From NCBI RefSeq assembly GCF_963678635.1, contig NC_087070.1, forward strand, positions 51,132,514-51,196,513: 64,000 nucleotides of DNA. Reading direction: 5' to 3'. The translations under genes were made by a program, and so were the position numbers. This document shows positions 47,737 through 57,900 of this stretch, piece after piece. The notes under the pieces are model-generated. The model did not search any database. It saw only the letters and a program-made list of their open reading frames with translations, and had not been told where the DNA came from. The stretch's first letter is position 1. Each line of letters begins with the position of its first letter. The DNA comes from Symsagittifera roscoffensis (taxonomy: Eukaryota > Xenacoelomorpha > Acoela > Convolutidae).

Positions 47737-48147
47737 ATAATCGAATTAAGAGGCATAATAATTTTTCTGAAAATTTTTTTTATGCAAAATGTTTTTATTT
47801 TCTTTAACAACCCAAAAAAAATGTCTCGGAACAACTCAAAAGAGTATAGTAATTGTTTAAACAAATTTTTATTAACGACTGCGCATTAAAATTTTTTTAG
47901 AATTTTTTGTAGGAAAAGAAAATGTGAAGCAGTAGAATCGACAAGGCGAAATGAGAAAATCTGTTCAGTTTGCAAACTACATACATACGCTGACTTAAAA
48001 ACAATGTTACTAGTTATAACATAAGAAACAAGTGCAGCCATGAGTAGTTTCATAAAAGCAAAAGGAATAAATAAGCATCTTCTAAGTGATACACATATTC
48101 GACCTGAGAAAGAAGATGCGCACTGAGCAAAACTAACTTAGACAAAA
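38614..48147 (-). repeat. Five-unit higher-order repeat, two copies of ~4.77 kb
   Basis: Units starting at 38614, 39571, 40526, 41482 and 42435 pair one to one with those at 43385, 44341, 45295, 46252 and 47207 (offset about 4,771 bp). Diagnostic variants move together: CCATAAAAAGTGC in the first pair, AAATAAAAAAGCATC in the second, and ATTGACCCAAATTGG in the fourth. A block of five units was therefore duplicated after the array had formed. Confidence 0.85.
47737..48147 (+). repeat. B0: host-type copy of segment B
   Basis: This last B differs from the 21 internal ones and matches the B at 52293/62231 at diagnostic positions. These are TTTTTATTTTC instead of TTTTTCTTTTC, ATTTTTTGTAGG instead of ATTTATTGTAGG, and ACTTAGACAAAAAAG running straight into R without GTCGGAACA. 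It is the original flank of the insertion, whereas the others are captured and amplified copies. Confidence 0.85.
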
Positions 48148-49796
48148 AAGAGAGCAAGTTAATTTTTTTGAATCAGATTGCTAAGCTAGATGGTTATCTT
48201 TTGTTAGAGAATAACAGGATTCAGCAAAAAGTTAAGCAGTCTTGTGCAATATCTTAGAGACTTATACTTGCTTGGTAGTGCCGTCTGTGCAAAAAAATAT
48301 TCGAAAAATTTTTGTTGATCTTGTTTTTTGTAATGTGCCGAGAAGCTATTGTTTTTTTAGAAACTTTCTTTTTCCTTTTTCTATCTAGCGTTGTTTTTTT
48401 TTAGTTTAACTTAAAACAGTTCGACTAAATCAATCGACTAAATATGAAACAAAAAGAATATAAGCATACCAGTTACTCTCACCCGGGTCTCTTCATTTTG
48501 GTTTTTTTTTCAATTGATGGCGCTGATTGAGTCCAATTTTTTTAAAGAGCTACATGAGCCCAGTTTTTAGCAAAAGGAACTGAATGGCTCCAACGTTCAA
48601 TGAACTGATCTCATTTCAAATCCTTGTTTCAGTTTTCTTAGACCATAACAAACAGCAACCCTAATGATTGGTAGAAGAGAGGTGGTTTCAGAATTCTTGG
48701 TTACCCAACGACTTTGCTCCAAACCCTCGAGAAAAAAATATTTTGTACAAATGGGGCTGGATAAGCTCACTAATTGGTCTTTGGTTTTCCGTGGAAGTGA
48801 ATGAATCAGCCCAATTTTCTAAACAATGGGCTCCTAATTGGGCGCCACTGGGTGAATTTTTCTGTGATAACTAGGGGCAAATTGTACCAAAAATTGGGAT
48901 CGCTAGGCCGGGCTCTTTTTCCCTCGGACATCTTTCAACTATGTTCTAACTACTACAAAGATAATACAAGGGTCAGCAAAAAAAAATTAGGCAACTTTGT
49001 GCACAACATTAGAGACTTATAAATACACGATGGTGCCCTCTGTGCAAAAAAAATTTAGTTAAGATTGGTTGGTTTTGTTGTCGCGAAGTTATTTTTTGGG
49101 AAAAAAAGTTCGTTGCGGTCGTTTATATTTCTATCTAGCGTAATTTTTTCCAGTTAACATGAAAAGTTGTGGTGAACTTTTTCTAGGGTTCAACCGGCCA
49201 ACACCGATAAATAGGTTATGCCTATCCAAGTTACCCCCAAGTGGCGCCTGCCAATAGGTTTGTAGCCTTATGGTGACAATTTGAGTCGGCGCTAGAAAAA
49301 ACGTATGTGTATGAATAAAATATGTTCTGTAGTGTGATCGATTTGGAAACAAGATTTTAATTATTTTTATCTCTTAAGCGTTTCTTAAGTAAATTTGAAA
49401 CTGCGGACAATTTAATTCTTTATCGAGACGTATTTTTGATGTTATTTGATAAAAAATCTAACTAATCTTAGACGAAGACCAAGAATGTTTAGAGGTGGTT
49501 CCTGGATATAACTTCGGGATATAAAAACTCTATTTTATAACTTATTCAAAACTTTGATTCCCTTCGAGTTCCTCAAGCTCCTTGAAAGCTAGAAATCGCT
49601 AATTGCAACCAAAAATTAATTGATTCACGGCGTCAACTTTGGACATTGTTTAGGAGTATCAAAAGCATTTCTGCTGCAACAGAACAAAACGTTTCCTATT
49701 TGAGCGCTGAAATGATCAACCAAGGCGGCAAAGATCAAGTTTTAAATTAAAATTATGGAAAAATCGACGAGTATTTGAAGCTAGAAGCATCAAAAT
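48148..49796 (+). repeat. Segment R, left copy
   Basis: Repeated at 62232-63888 with only scattered differences. It contains an internal duplication: about 48220-48400 resembles 48960-49140 (shared TTAGAGACTTATA, GCCCTCTGTGCAAAAAAA-like and TTTCTATCTAGCGT blocks). Short frames on either strand are unsupported. The right end carries one copy of the hAT target duplication. Confidence 0.88.
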
Positions 49797-50213
49797 CAGG
49801 GGCGGATTTAGGGGGGGGCGGGGGTTGCGGACGCCCCCCCCCCCTCAGGGATTCGACCCCCTGCCGACCCAAAGGGTCCCCCTTTGATACTTTTTCAGAA
49901 ATCCATTTTTGGCCGACCGACCCTAAAATTTTTCTAAAGGCGCCTTTGGCGCCAATATATACTAACTTTGAGGGGGAGCGCGCGCCAAAAAAACGCGATT
50001 TTTTTGTCAAAATTTTTCAAAAATTGCCCAAAAACGGCTGTTTTGACTGTTTTTTCAAAAATTTGCCTGCGGCGCAGAAATTTTAGCCAAAGTACGGGCG
50101 AAACACTGCTTTGGGAGAGCTCGCAAAATCAATTTGGTCGACCTAAAAAAAAAAAAAAGGTCGTCAAAATCCGCCCCCCCCCCCCCCTCGAGAAAATCCT
50201 AGATCCGCCCCTG
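49797..50213. mobile_element. hAT-type MITE, 417 bp, TSD ATCAAAAT
   Basis: The ends are CAGGGGCGGATTTAGG and, at the right, CTAGATCCGCCCCTG, which are inverted copies. The 8-bp duplication ATCAAAAT is exact (49789-49796, 50214-50221). CAG...CTG ends with an 8-bp TSD are typical of hAT elements. G- and C-runs of 7-14 bases lie just inside the ends. No transposase is present. The same insertion starts at 63889 in the right copy of R. Confidence 0.92.
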
Positions 50214-50221
50214 ATCAAAAT

Positions 50222-50426
50222 ATTCCTTAAACTTTAGTAACCCGGCTAAATTGCTCTCTTCTGCAAGTTTGAACCTTATTTGTTTTGACCTAAATAGCTG
50301 AAATGATTTCACGTCAACAAATTTAAGTAAAATTGATCAAACTAAACTCGTACAACTTGATGTAGGAAGTAACTATCAAGCAATTCATTTACTAAAAAAA
50401 ACAGACTAAAAATTTTTAATGGAAGC
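50222..50426. other. Spacer between two hAT MITEs
   Basis: About 200 bp of AT-rich DNA belonging to the R side of the duplicated locus. It ends with ATGGAAGC, the left target duplication of the next MITE. Confidence 0.4.
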
Positions 50427-50844
50427 CAGAGGCGGATAAGAGAATTTTCTCTAGGGGGAGGGGAGCATGGTGGCCGATTTTTAAAAGATCGAAATTTTGT
50501 TGAATCTTTTTCAAATTTTTTAGGTCGAGCATATTACTTACCGGCTCTAACAAATCACTAAAAAACCCTGTTTTTACTAACCTTTCTGCGCCGCAGGCAA
50601 TTAAGAAAAACAAGCCAAAAAATGCGTTTTAGGCAGTTTTTGGAAAATTTTGAACAAAAATTCACGTTTTTTCGGCGCCAATCTTTTATCAAAACTAGAA
50701 TACACTAGAGCCAAAAGCGCATTCATATCTTTTAAGGGTCATTCAGCCAAAACGGATATCTCAAAGTAGTAGAAACGGGACCCTTTGGTTCGGTAGAGAG
50801 TCGAATCCCTGGAGGGAGGGCGTCTGCTCCTAAATCCGCTTCTG
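50427..50844. mobile_element. Second, older hAT-type MITE, 418 bp, opposite orientation
   Basis: The ends are CAGAGGCGGATAAGAG and CCTAAATCCGCTTCTG. The target duplication is ATGGAAGC/ATGGTAGC (50419-50426, 50845-50852, 7 of 8). Inner blocks (CTGCGCCGCAGGCAAT, GGCGCCAAT, GGGACCCTTTGG) are reverse complements of blocks in the MITE at 49797, so it is the same family inverted. More end and interior changes mark it as older. Confidence 0.85.
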
Positions 50845-50852
50845 ATGGTAGC

Positions 50853-51538
50853 TATAACCAAAGTGAGGTCTGTCCAATTCAGATATTTTAGTTTGCCCGG
50901 CATTGCCAAAAAATTTTTGTTAATTAGAAAAATTCTGCAAGTTTTGCATGCGCTTTTTTGCACTATATTATATCCTACTTCAGTATTCTTGACTATAAGG
51001 ACGGCCGTTTTAACAGTCGGGAAACACTCAAATTATTTCAAGAAAGTTCAAAATTTCCAGAATAATCGAGCATTCAGACACTTTTTCCAATAATTCAACA
51101 TTTATTCGTCATCAATTTTTCACTCTTTCAGCATCTTAGAATATAAGCGTTTGAACAAATTCTCATCAATCAAAACGTTTTTTTTGAAAAACTTAAATTA
51201 TCATTTTATTGCAAAAAAAAGAGGCTGAACCAACCAATTTCATCAACTACTGACAACAGATATATTCTATGCAAAAACCGAAATTAGACTTTATTTAGTT
51301 CAAGTTTTAGATCATTAGGTTAAAAGGTTTTCTTATTTTCAAAGTGATTTTTTTGTGGTAAAAACCAAATCCCAAGAAACTATATATTACTTGTGGAACG
51401 TACGTATAGTTAGCACGCGCTAACATCCTCTGTCCCCAAATAAGGAAGCAAGGGTGTGAGTTTCACTATTGGACGGCTGTGGTCGCCGGCTGCCGATATT
51501 TTACGGCGGATTGCGCCGTTCGGTGGTTACCGTAGTTC
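50853..51538. other. End of the left duplicated unit, with a GC-richer patch
   Basis: No gene is identified. The last part (about 51380-51538) is much GC-richer than its surroundings and contains GCCGGCTGCCGATATTTTAC and GGCGGATTGCGCCG. It stops exactly where segment L starts again, so it may belong to a breakpoint or to inserted foreign sequence. Confidence 0.45.
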
Positions 51539-52292
51539 CTCTAAAAAGACGGAAAAATCTAAGACCATAAGAAGTTTTCAAAACCAAGAATATCGTGACT
51601 CCCAGTTTTTGTATTAAAGTTAGTTAATCTTGCAATTTGATCATTTTTAACAGATTCTTAACAAAATAGCCAAAAAAATTTTCATCAAGATTGTTTGAAA
51701 CTTGTTGAAATTTTCTCCTAAGGAAAGGTAGAAAACTAGTTTGGGGAAAAATAGGGAACAATACTTAATCTGGGGACTTTTCTATTTTTTTTGGATCAAA
51801 AATCTTGTGTTTTCCATTAAACGGAAACAAATTTTGTCCGAAGTTTCAATAGTTTATGCAGTTGTGGAATTTCTCAAATCACTTGAAAAATTCATGTCAA
51901 AGAAAACACAAATCAACTGCACACCAGTTGGTCTATCAAAATCTTTTGATTTTGTAGCCTAACTAAAAATTACTGTCTCAAAAAGGCGCAAGGTGCAAGT
52001 TGAGAAGAAAAAAATTAATTTTTCTTAAATATCATTCAGAGAATCACTAAATAAACACGGAGGAGAACCTTGGTAAACGTTGAAGAGTCACTCAAGGTTG
52101 TTTTCTCTTTTTCTTCTGTTAGCTACTGATCTTCACAAAATTGAAAAAAAAAGTTCGAAGATTGATGCCAAAGGTTCAAGAAAAATGTATGACCTGGATT
52201 CGAATAAAAAGGGAAACTAAAATGACAAAAAGTGACTGCGAAGAAACGTACAATGCACGCGAAAAAAAACAACTCATCAGCTTTAAAAACAA
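51539..52292 (+). repeat. Segment L', right copy
   Basis: Matches 26420-27167 over its whole length with scattered substitutions and small indels. At 52292 it runs directly into segment B (AAAAACAAATAATCG), with no A element between. This is the empty site for the Helentron-like insertion. Confidence 0.9.
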
Positions 52293-52539
52293 ATAATCGA
52301 ATTATAAGGCATAATAATTTTTCTGAAAAGTTTTTTTATGCAAAATGTTTTTATTTTCTTTAACAACCCAAAAAAATGTCTGGGAACAAATCAAAAGAGT
52401 ATAGTAATTTTTTAAACAATTTTTTATTAACGACTGCGCATTAAAAATTTTTAAAATTTTTTGTAGGAAAAGAAAATGTGAAGCAGTAGAATCGACAAGG
52501 CGAAAAGAGAAAATCTGTTCAGTTAGCAAACTACATACA
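52293..52539 (+). repeat. Segment B', first part
   Basis: Matches the host-type B0 at 47737, sharing its diagnostic variants. It is cut by BEL-2 after CTACATACA, with TSD ATACA (52535-52539), and resumes at 62071. Confidence 0.88.
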
Positions 52540-52980
52540 TGTTGCAATGCAAATGTAGAATAAAACAAGAGTATAGATGCATATAAAATAAGCACAGTTG
52601 GCCAAGCGGACTAAGACAAAGTAAGCTAACGCCGATTATATGTGTGAAATAACAGTTGACGTAGGTTCGAGTCCCTCACCTGCCCATGTATTAATATACT
52701 AACTATTTTAACTGTTTTTTGCTTCTAATTCGGTTCAGCCTTGACTAAGGTTGACCGCCAAAAAGAGCAATTTGTCTCAAGGACATTACCGACCGGTTCT
52801 TGTGGCTAGCTTGCGCCGATTTGTACCAAAAACTGAGAGATGCTAAAAATGTTGTATGATGTCCTGATCAATAGAAAAATACCGAAATTTATCTATTGCT
52901 TGAGTTATTTACCGATAAATATCTCTTATTAATTTACGAATTTGGATTCAATTATTTTCGTTTGGAGATTAGCGGGGATA
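52540..52980 (+). repeat. BEL-2 5' LTR with tRNA-like block
   Basis: It starts TGTTGCAATGCAAATG like BEL-1, has TATAAAA in the same context, then a longer tRNA-like block (about 52592-52684). The A box is TTGGCCAAGCGG (52598-52609) and the B box GGTTCGAGTCC (52664-52674). The ends are GCA...TGC and the 3' arm is CACCTGCCCA-like. The region between the boxes differs from BEL-1 and is about 20 nt longer. The conserved core GGTTCAGCCTTGACTAAGG onward matches BEL-1; the last ~150 bp do not. Confidence 0.92.
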
Positions 52981-52983
52981 TTT

Positions 52984-53001
52984 TGGCGCCCCAAAAGGGA
53001 C
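52984..53001 (+). other. BEL-2 primer-binding site
   Basis: TGGCGCCCCAAAAGGGAC begins three bases after the LTR and differs from BEL-1 at one base, so the two subfamilies probably use the same tRNA primer. Confidence 0.75.
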
Positions 53002-53024
53002 CTTGTTGATAGTTCCCTCTCGAA

Positions 53025-53270
53025 AGAAGTTTCGCCGACACGGTTGTATTCTTCCGGACTTGAGTGTGTCCACCCTGTCTCGAAACGACTCAATCCACCC
53101 TGTCGCGGACACGAGTGTATTCTTCGCGGACACGAGTGTATTCGCGGACACGAGTGTGACAAGAGTTTCGCGGACACGAGTGTATTCTTCCGGACTTGAG
53201 TGTGTCCACCCTGTCTCGAAACGACTCAGTCCACCCTGTCTCGAAACGACAGTGTGTCCACCCTGTCTGC
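53025..53270 (+). repeat. Minisatellite in the BEL-2 leader
   Basis: It mixes two short units: GCGGACACGAGTGTATTCTT (about 20 bp) and CCACCCTGTCTCGAAACGAC (about 20-24 bp). They are arranged in blocks that themselves repeat (53053-53100 and 53187-53235). BEL-1 has a single CGACACGAGTGTA at the equivalent place (10033-10045), so this repeat grew from a sequence present once in BEL-1. Frames open through it are artefacts. Confidence 0.88.
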
Positions 53271-53431
53271 ATCCTTTGGTCAGAGTGTTGAAAGGAACGA
53301 AAGAGTGCAGTTGGACAAGTGCAGGCCAGCTACAGACGTTTTGTGGAAGTGATAGAAGCAATCATGGAACAACTTTTCTGCGTCTGGCCGATAGTTTCAT
53401 AATCCAAAACCGGTGGCGCCAATCTCCAATT

Positions 53432-54204
53432 AAAACTGTAAGACTCGACTAGTTTAAAACTCTCATATTGTGCTATAAAATTTTATACGCTGTCATACAC
53501 CTTGAGAAATTTTTCCGCAAGCTAGCCCCCGGTAATTTTTCTCAATACCCAAAATTTTTGGATAGTTCCGTTGAACTGAAATATCTTACAGTCGGTACAT
53601 AGACAAACTGACTTGACATTTTTTCTCGATACCAAAAACTTTTGGATATATGTGAACGGAATGTTAATCAGCGAAATTGGAACATAGACAAGAGGTACTG
53701 GACTAGTTTTTTGGATTGGTTTATGATTCGAACCTGCTGACCAAAATTTACTGAAAAATTTTGTGAAAAAAGTAAAAAATTAACAAAAAATCCTCAAAAC
53801 GTCTCCAGAATTCTGCAAAACTGTGCTGTAAGATGACACCAACTTTATGTTAAGTGGTCTGGTAGCAAAATATCAGGCAAATTAAGTTGAGTTTTTTAAA
53901 TCTCAGGTTTCTTCCGCGTGTGTTGTTGGAACTTGACCAATTTGCCTGATCCCCCACCCACCATTGGTGAAACTGAAAGCCAGTGCGCTTCAAATAAAAC
54001 AAAGCCGTTTCAGCCCGTCCGATTATTGACTTCGTGGCAGTAAAGTTAAGTGGTCAGGTACGGTGATATTAAGTGAGTTAAGTTGAATTCTTTCATCCTC
54101 AGGTTTACTCCGTGTGTGTTGTTGGAGTTCAACCGACCTACTTAATTTTCCAATCCCATTGGTACTTCAGCGTAACGAAGCCGTCTCATAGGTCCCCTAA
54201 GTGT
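53432..54204 (+). promoter_or_regulatory. BEL-2 leader with the two stem-loops
   Basis: Closely matches 10458-11245 of BEL-1. The first stem keeps both arms unchanged (ATCAGGCAAATT 53872-53883, AATTTGCCTGAT 53939-53950). The second keeps ATTAAGT and ACTTAAT. The loop before the first GTTTCTTCC differs slightly (TAAATCTCAG instead of TCATCCTCAG). Confidence 0.5.
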
Positions 54205-54849
54205 ATGGTATTCATTCTAGGAGCTAGTTCTTTGGATCACGCGCTCCGAAAACTTCCCGCTCCGTCCCAGAAGCGCGTCAAAGCTACTTGCTTTACGAAG
54301 CCAGGTTTAAGTTTGAACTTTAACGCTAGGGACTCTCAGAAAACAATACAGTACTACCTTCATCATTACTTGTCGCACCGTAACGACATTGTAATTTGGC
54401 ACGACGCCATTAATAACTCAATAAGTAGGCACCGCAGCAACAATAACCGCAAGCTGAGTAGTGAGCAACTTGTCAATTTGTTATTAAGGTATAGGACAAA
54501 CATTTGTGCGATCGTATACTGTAGACGGAACGGAACCGAGGATATAGAGGAAAGTTTAGTTTCAACAGGTTTTCTCGTTCTCAACGTCGTTAAAGACTTT
54601 ATCTCTCAGCGTAAGGCTAAGGACCAGGTACTAATTGAGAAGTACAAAGAGCTTCACCGGCCTCCTTCCCTTGAGTTAAAGACTCTCCTCCTTCTAAGGC
54701 GTTATAGCGCTAATCTTAATATCCTTAAGACACGTAAGAAGCGAAACCGCTTACCCCTCAAAGCTCGGAAATCTATAAGAAATAAGCTTCAGGTAGAAGC
54801 TTTGAGACGTCAAGTTCCCCCGTCTTGTAAACTAATGTTGATTTACTAA
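54205..54849 (+). CDS. BEL-2 ORF1, 214 aa
   Basis: Open throughout, starting at the same ATG as BEL-1 ORF1. It is three codons shorter because the EDI repeat has one unit fewer. About ten residues differ (for example D to A in KATCFTKP, and Q for K in ISQRKAK). The GASSL and WHDAINN stretches are unchanged. It stays open although gag-pol in the same element carries four lesions. That may be chance, given the shorter length. Confidence 0.65.
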   Translation: MVFILGASSLDHALRKLPAPSQKRVKATCFTKPGLSLNFNARDSQKTIQYYLHHYLSHRNDIVIWHDAINNSISRHRSNNNRKLSSEQLVNLLLRYRTNICAIVYCRRNGTEDIEESLVSTGFLVLNVVKDFISQRKAKDQVLIEKYKELHRPPSLELKTLLLLRRYSANLNILKTRKKRNRLPLKARKSIRNKLQVEALRRQVPPSCKLMLIY

Positions 54850-54942
54850 TGCAAATTTAATTACGTACCAAAACAGTATCTCATTTTATTGATTGTTTTC
54901 TATAAGTGAGCATCCGTAGAATATTGTCAATTTCTGAAAAAC

Positions 54943-57900
54943 ATGGACGAAAAATTCCAAAGTAAGATACGCAAGTTATTCGAAACCCGTCTAAATCTAG
55001 AAAATGAGCTGCTTAAAGGTCACTCATTATTACTTGAGTACATTGAGAATAATAGTCGCACTACAAAAATTGATAATGCTGTTTACAAATGTAAAATTGC
55101 GTTGGAAAAAGCTGTCGACGTCAATGAGCAATTATTTAGGTTAACGGGAAAAACGGAAAATCTTGAAAAAATTATTGCTCAGCAAGACCTTTGGCTTAAG
55201 AAAGTAACCGAAATGAACGATAAAGTAATGCACGAAGCTCAGAGTTACAAGATGAGCCTTGAACCTTCGTCATTTCCAGCAGCCGGCATTACAGGGAGCA
55301 AGGGATCTTTACAACAAACTAGGTCTGAGACATCCTCGCGCTCGCACAAAACAAGTGATTCAGCAGCACGAGTATCTGAAAACAGGTCTAAGGTCTCTAA
55401 TAAGTCTAAGGATAGTAGAAAGCTTGACTCACATAAGTCTGATAAATCTGCTTCCACTCGTCATACGTCGACTGTTCGCACTATGTCATCAAGTGAGAAA
55501 CGGCATGAGTTAGCTTCAGTAAAACGACGCCATGAGGAGCTGGAAAGGCAGTATCAAGTATCTTTAAGACTTTAAGAAACAAGAGAACCGTCTTAAGTTT
55601 GAACAAAGTCAGCTGGAACTAGAGCAATTGGCTGAAAATCATAAAAAACAACTAATTGAAATGGAATTGAAAGCGTTTGAACTTGAGGACAGTTCATCTG
55701 AGGTTAGCGAGAAGGTAGCGGAAAGTAACTTGACAGGAGTAAGTCAACCTATTTCAAAGGTAGCAACCGATCGAACTAATGATTGGGTAGACTCTGTTAG
55801 TTCACAAGCACCTCCCGACGTTGCTAGTGCGCCAGGTTTGCAGGCCTTCACTCATGTACCCATTTCGCCAGGACCGACGACTTCCACCCTCCTTGCTCAT
55901 GCAATTCACACCAGTAATAGTCATAACCAAGAGCACACAGCATTGAGTGACCCTGGAATCCATAGTTATGGACATCGGGCTATGCCTAAATTTGGCAGTG
56001 CAAGCCTTTTGCCATTGCAAGCTTCTGTTTCATTCCCAGCCTCTGTTCCATTCCCAGTTAACAATATGCATTCTAGTGCACACGTGTTACCACCACCGTC
56101 TGCTGTTCCTTTACAGACCATGAGTTCAAACATAACTAATGGTAGTTTTGCCATCGCGCAACCGGAATCATTACCTGTCCCAATGTTACCGGCCCAACCC
56201 GGTTCTGGTTTTGTTTCTTTGTCGCCTGCATTTGCTGGTGGTGGCTTCTCATCTTCTGGAGTAAACCCAACGCCGGTTTTCTTTTCGGCACCTAATTGCC
56301 ATGCAGCGCCAGTCCAGACGCAACATAATCTTCCCTTTGTTCCGCATACTGTGTCACCTAGTATCAACGATTACTACACAAGTGATGCAAACTTATGGCG
56401 ATTGGCTGCTACAACTCCAATCGTCACGCCTGCTCAGTGTTGTAATGCTGGAAACATTTTTTCTAATGTGACAACTATTGTCCCATCGTGTAACACCGCC
56501 GTTCCGTATACTAGTGGTGGGACTGTGTATTTTAATACTCCCCCAGTTCATCCACAACATGTTCCGCATTTTGTCAATCAAACTAATACTGGTTATCAGC
56601 CAGTCAACGAAGACTACGCACCGTCTCCCGCTTATCCGAACCAAGGTTGTTCATCGGATCGACCTCTCTCCGCTCGTGAATTGGCGGAATTATTGATGCA
56701 TAGCCGCAAAGATCATCTTCCTGAATGGAAGTTAGCCCAGTTTGACGGCAACCCGTTAAACTGGCACGAATGGTTTGGTCAGTTTAAGTCCACCGTTGAT
56801 TCCGCTGTTCTCACCGATGATACGAAACTGACATACTTAAAAACGCTCGTCACAGGCAAAGCAAAAACCGCAATTGCGGAGTTTAGTTATAGTGGCGTTA
56901 TGTACAAGGATGCACTGGCCACCTTGCAGCGGAAGTTTGGGCAACCACATGCCATTGTTGGTGCGCATCTTGATAAGCTGAATACTTTTCCTCCACTTAA
57001 GATGCACAATTCGGAAAATGTCATTAGTTTCTCCTCTGCCATATCTGGCCTCGTAGCAGTTTTCAAATCATTGTCTTTCAACGATGATCTAAAGAGTGTT
57101 AACCTGTTAAACCAAGCTGTTAGTAAACTTCCGCCTAACCTCAATGAGGCTTGGTCAATGCAAACTGTTAGACATAAGTGGTAGCGACCAACACTCTTAG
57201 ACTTTAACAACTGGTTGAAAGAAAAAGCCGAGGGGCATGAAAGATTACGTTTACTCAACTCTAAGGCAAAAAACGAGGAACCGGTTAAACCAAAAACAAC
57301 CAAAGTTTTTGCAGCCAATAGCCAGGTAACTAGTAAGGCTCAGGATAAGTCTAAGTTTCCGCCGTGCGTTTTGTGTAAGGGTAGTCATGCATTGTGGAAT
57401 GTGCTGTTTTTAAGGAAAAGAATGCTACTCAGCGAGCAAAATACGTAGCTGAACAGAAACTTTGCTTCGCTTGTCTCAATGGCAATCATAGTTTCCGGCA
57501 ATGTTCTAGAGCAAAAAAGTGCCCGAAGCCAGAGTGTGATAGCACACATAATGTCTTGCTCCATGGAGCCGAAAGAATATTTCCTCGGAAGGAAAACTCA
57601 AATGTCTCGAATAAGGCTGGAACAAACAAATCCAAGGAGAATACAAACACTTCCACCCATGCCGCTGTTAGTGATGTACATGACATTGAATCTTCTAAAG
57701 GGTTGTTGCCAATTGCAACACTTGGTGTATCCTCGGATGTAACCAGTCTCCTGACGTTGGTTCTTTGTGATAGTGCATCGACTCACTCCTGGGTGTCTTC
57801 GTCACTCGTAAACCGTCTCGGCTTAGTAGGGGAGCCCGTTAACTTGTCAATTAGTGGTTTCAATTCGACCACCGTTGTTGAGACTCAGAGGGTCAAGTTT

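Noticed and set aside
27636-47889. Recurrent 60-75 aa frames in the array units, on both strands (for example MSEEKKTHPEHKYS or MSCSETFFWVV)
   Set aside because: They recur because the unit recurs, are disrupted differently from unit to unit, are AT-biased and show no protein-like conservation.
27168-48147. CRISPR array
   Set aside because: The repeats are about 955 bp with no unique spacers and the context is eukaryotic.
48668-49022. Overlapping frames in segment R (for example MVEERWFQNSW...) and the equivalents at 62753-63111
   Set aside because: Short, overlapping on both strands, interrupted differently in the two copies, and with no recognisable domain.
49753-50237. Open frames inside the hAT-type MITE, including a Gly/Pro-rich one
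   Set aside because: Created by G- and C-runs of variable length. The element is non-coding and the frames are not kept in the copy at 63889.
52929-53452. Open frames across the BEL-2 leader minisatellite
   Set aside because: Repeat artefacts that are not shared with BEL-1 at this position.
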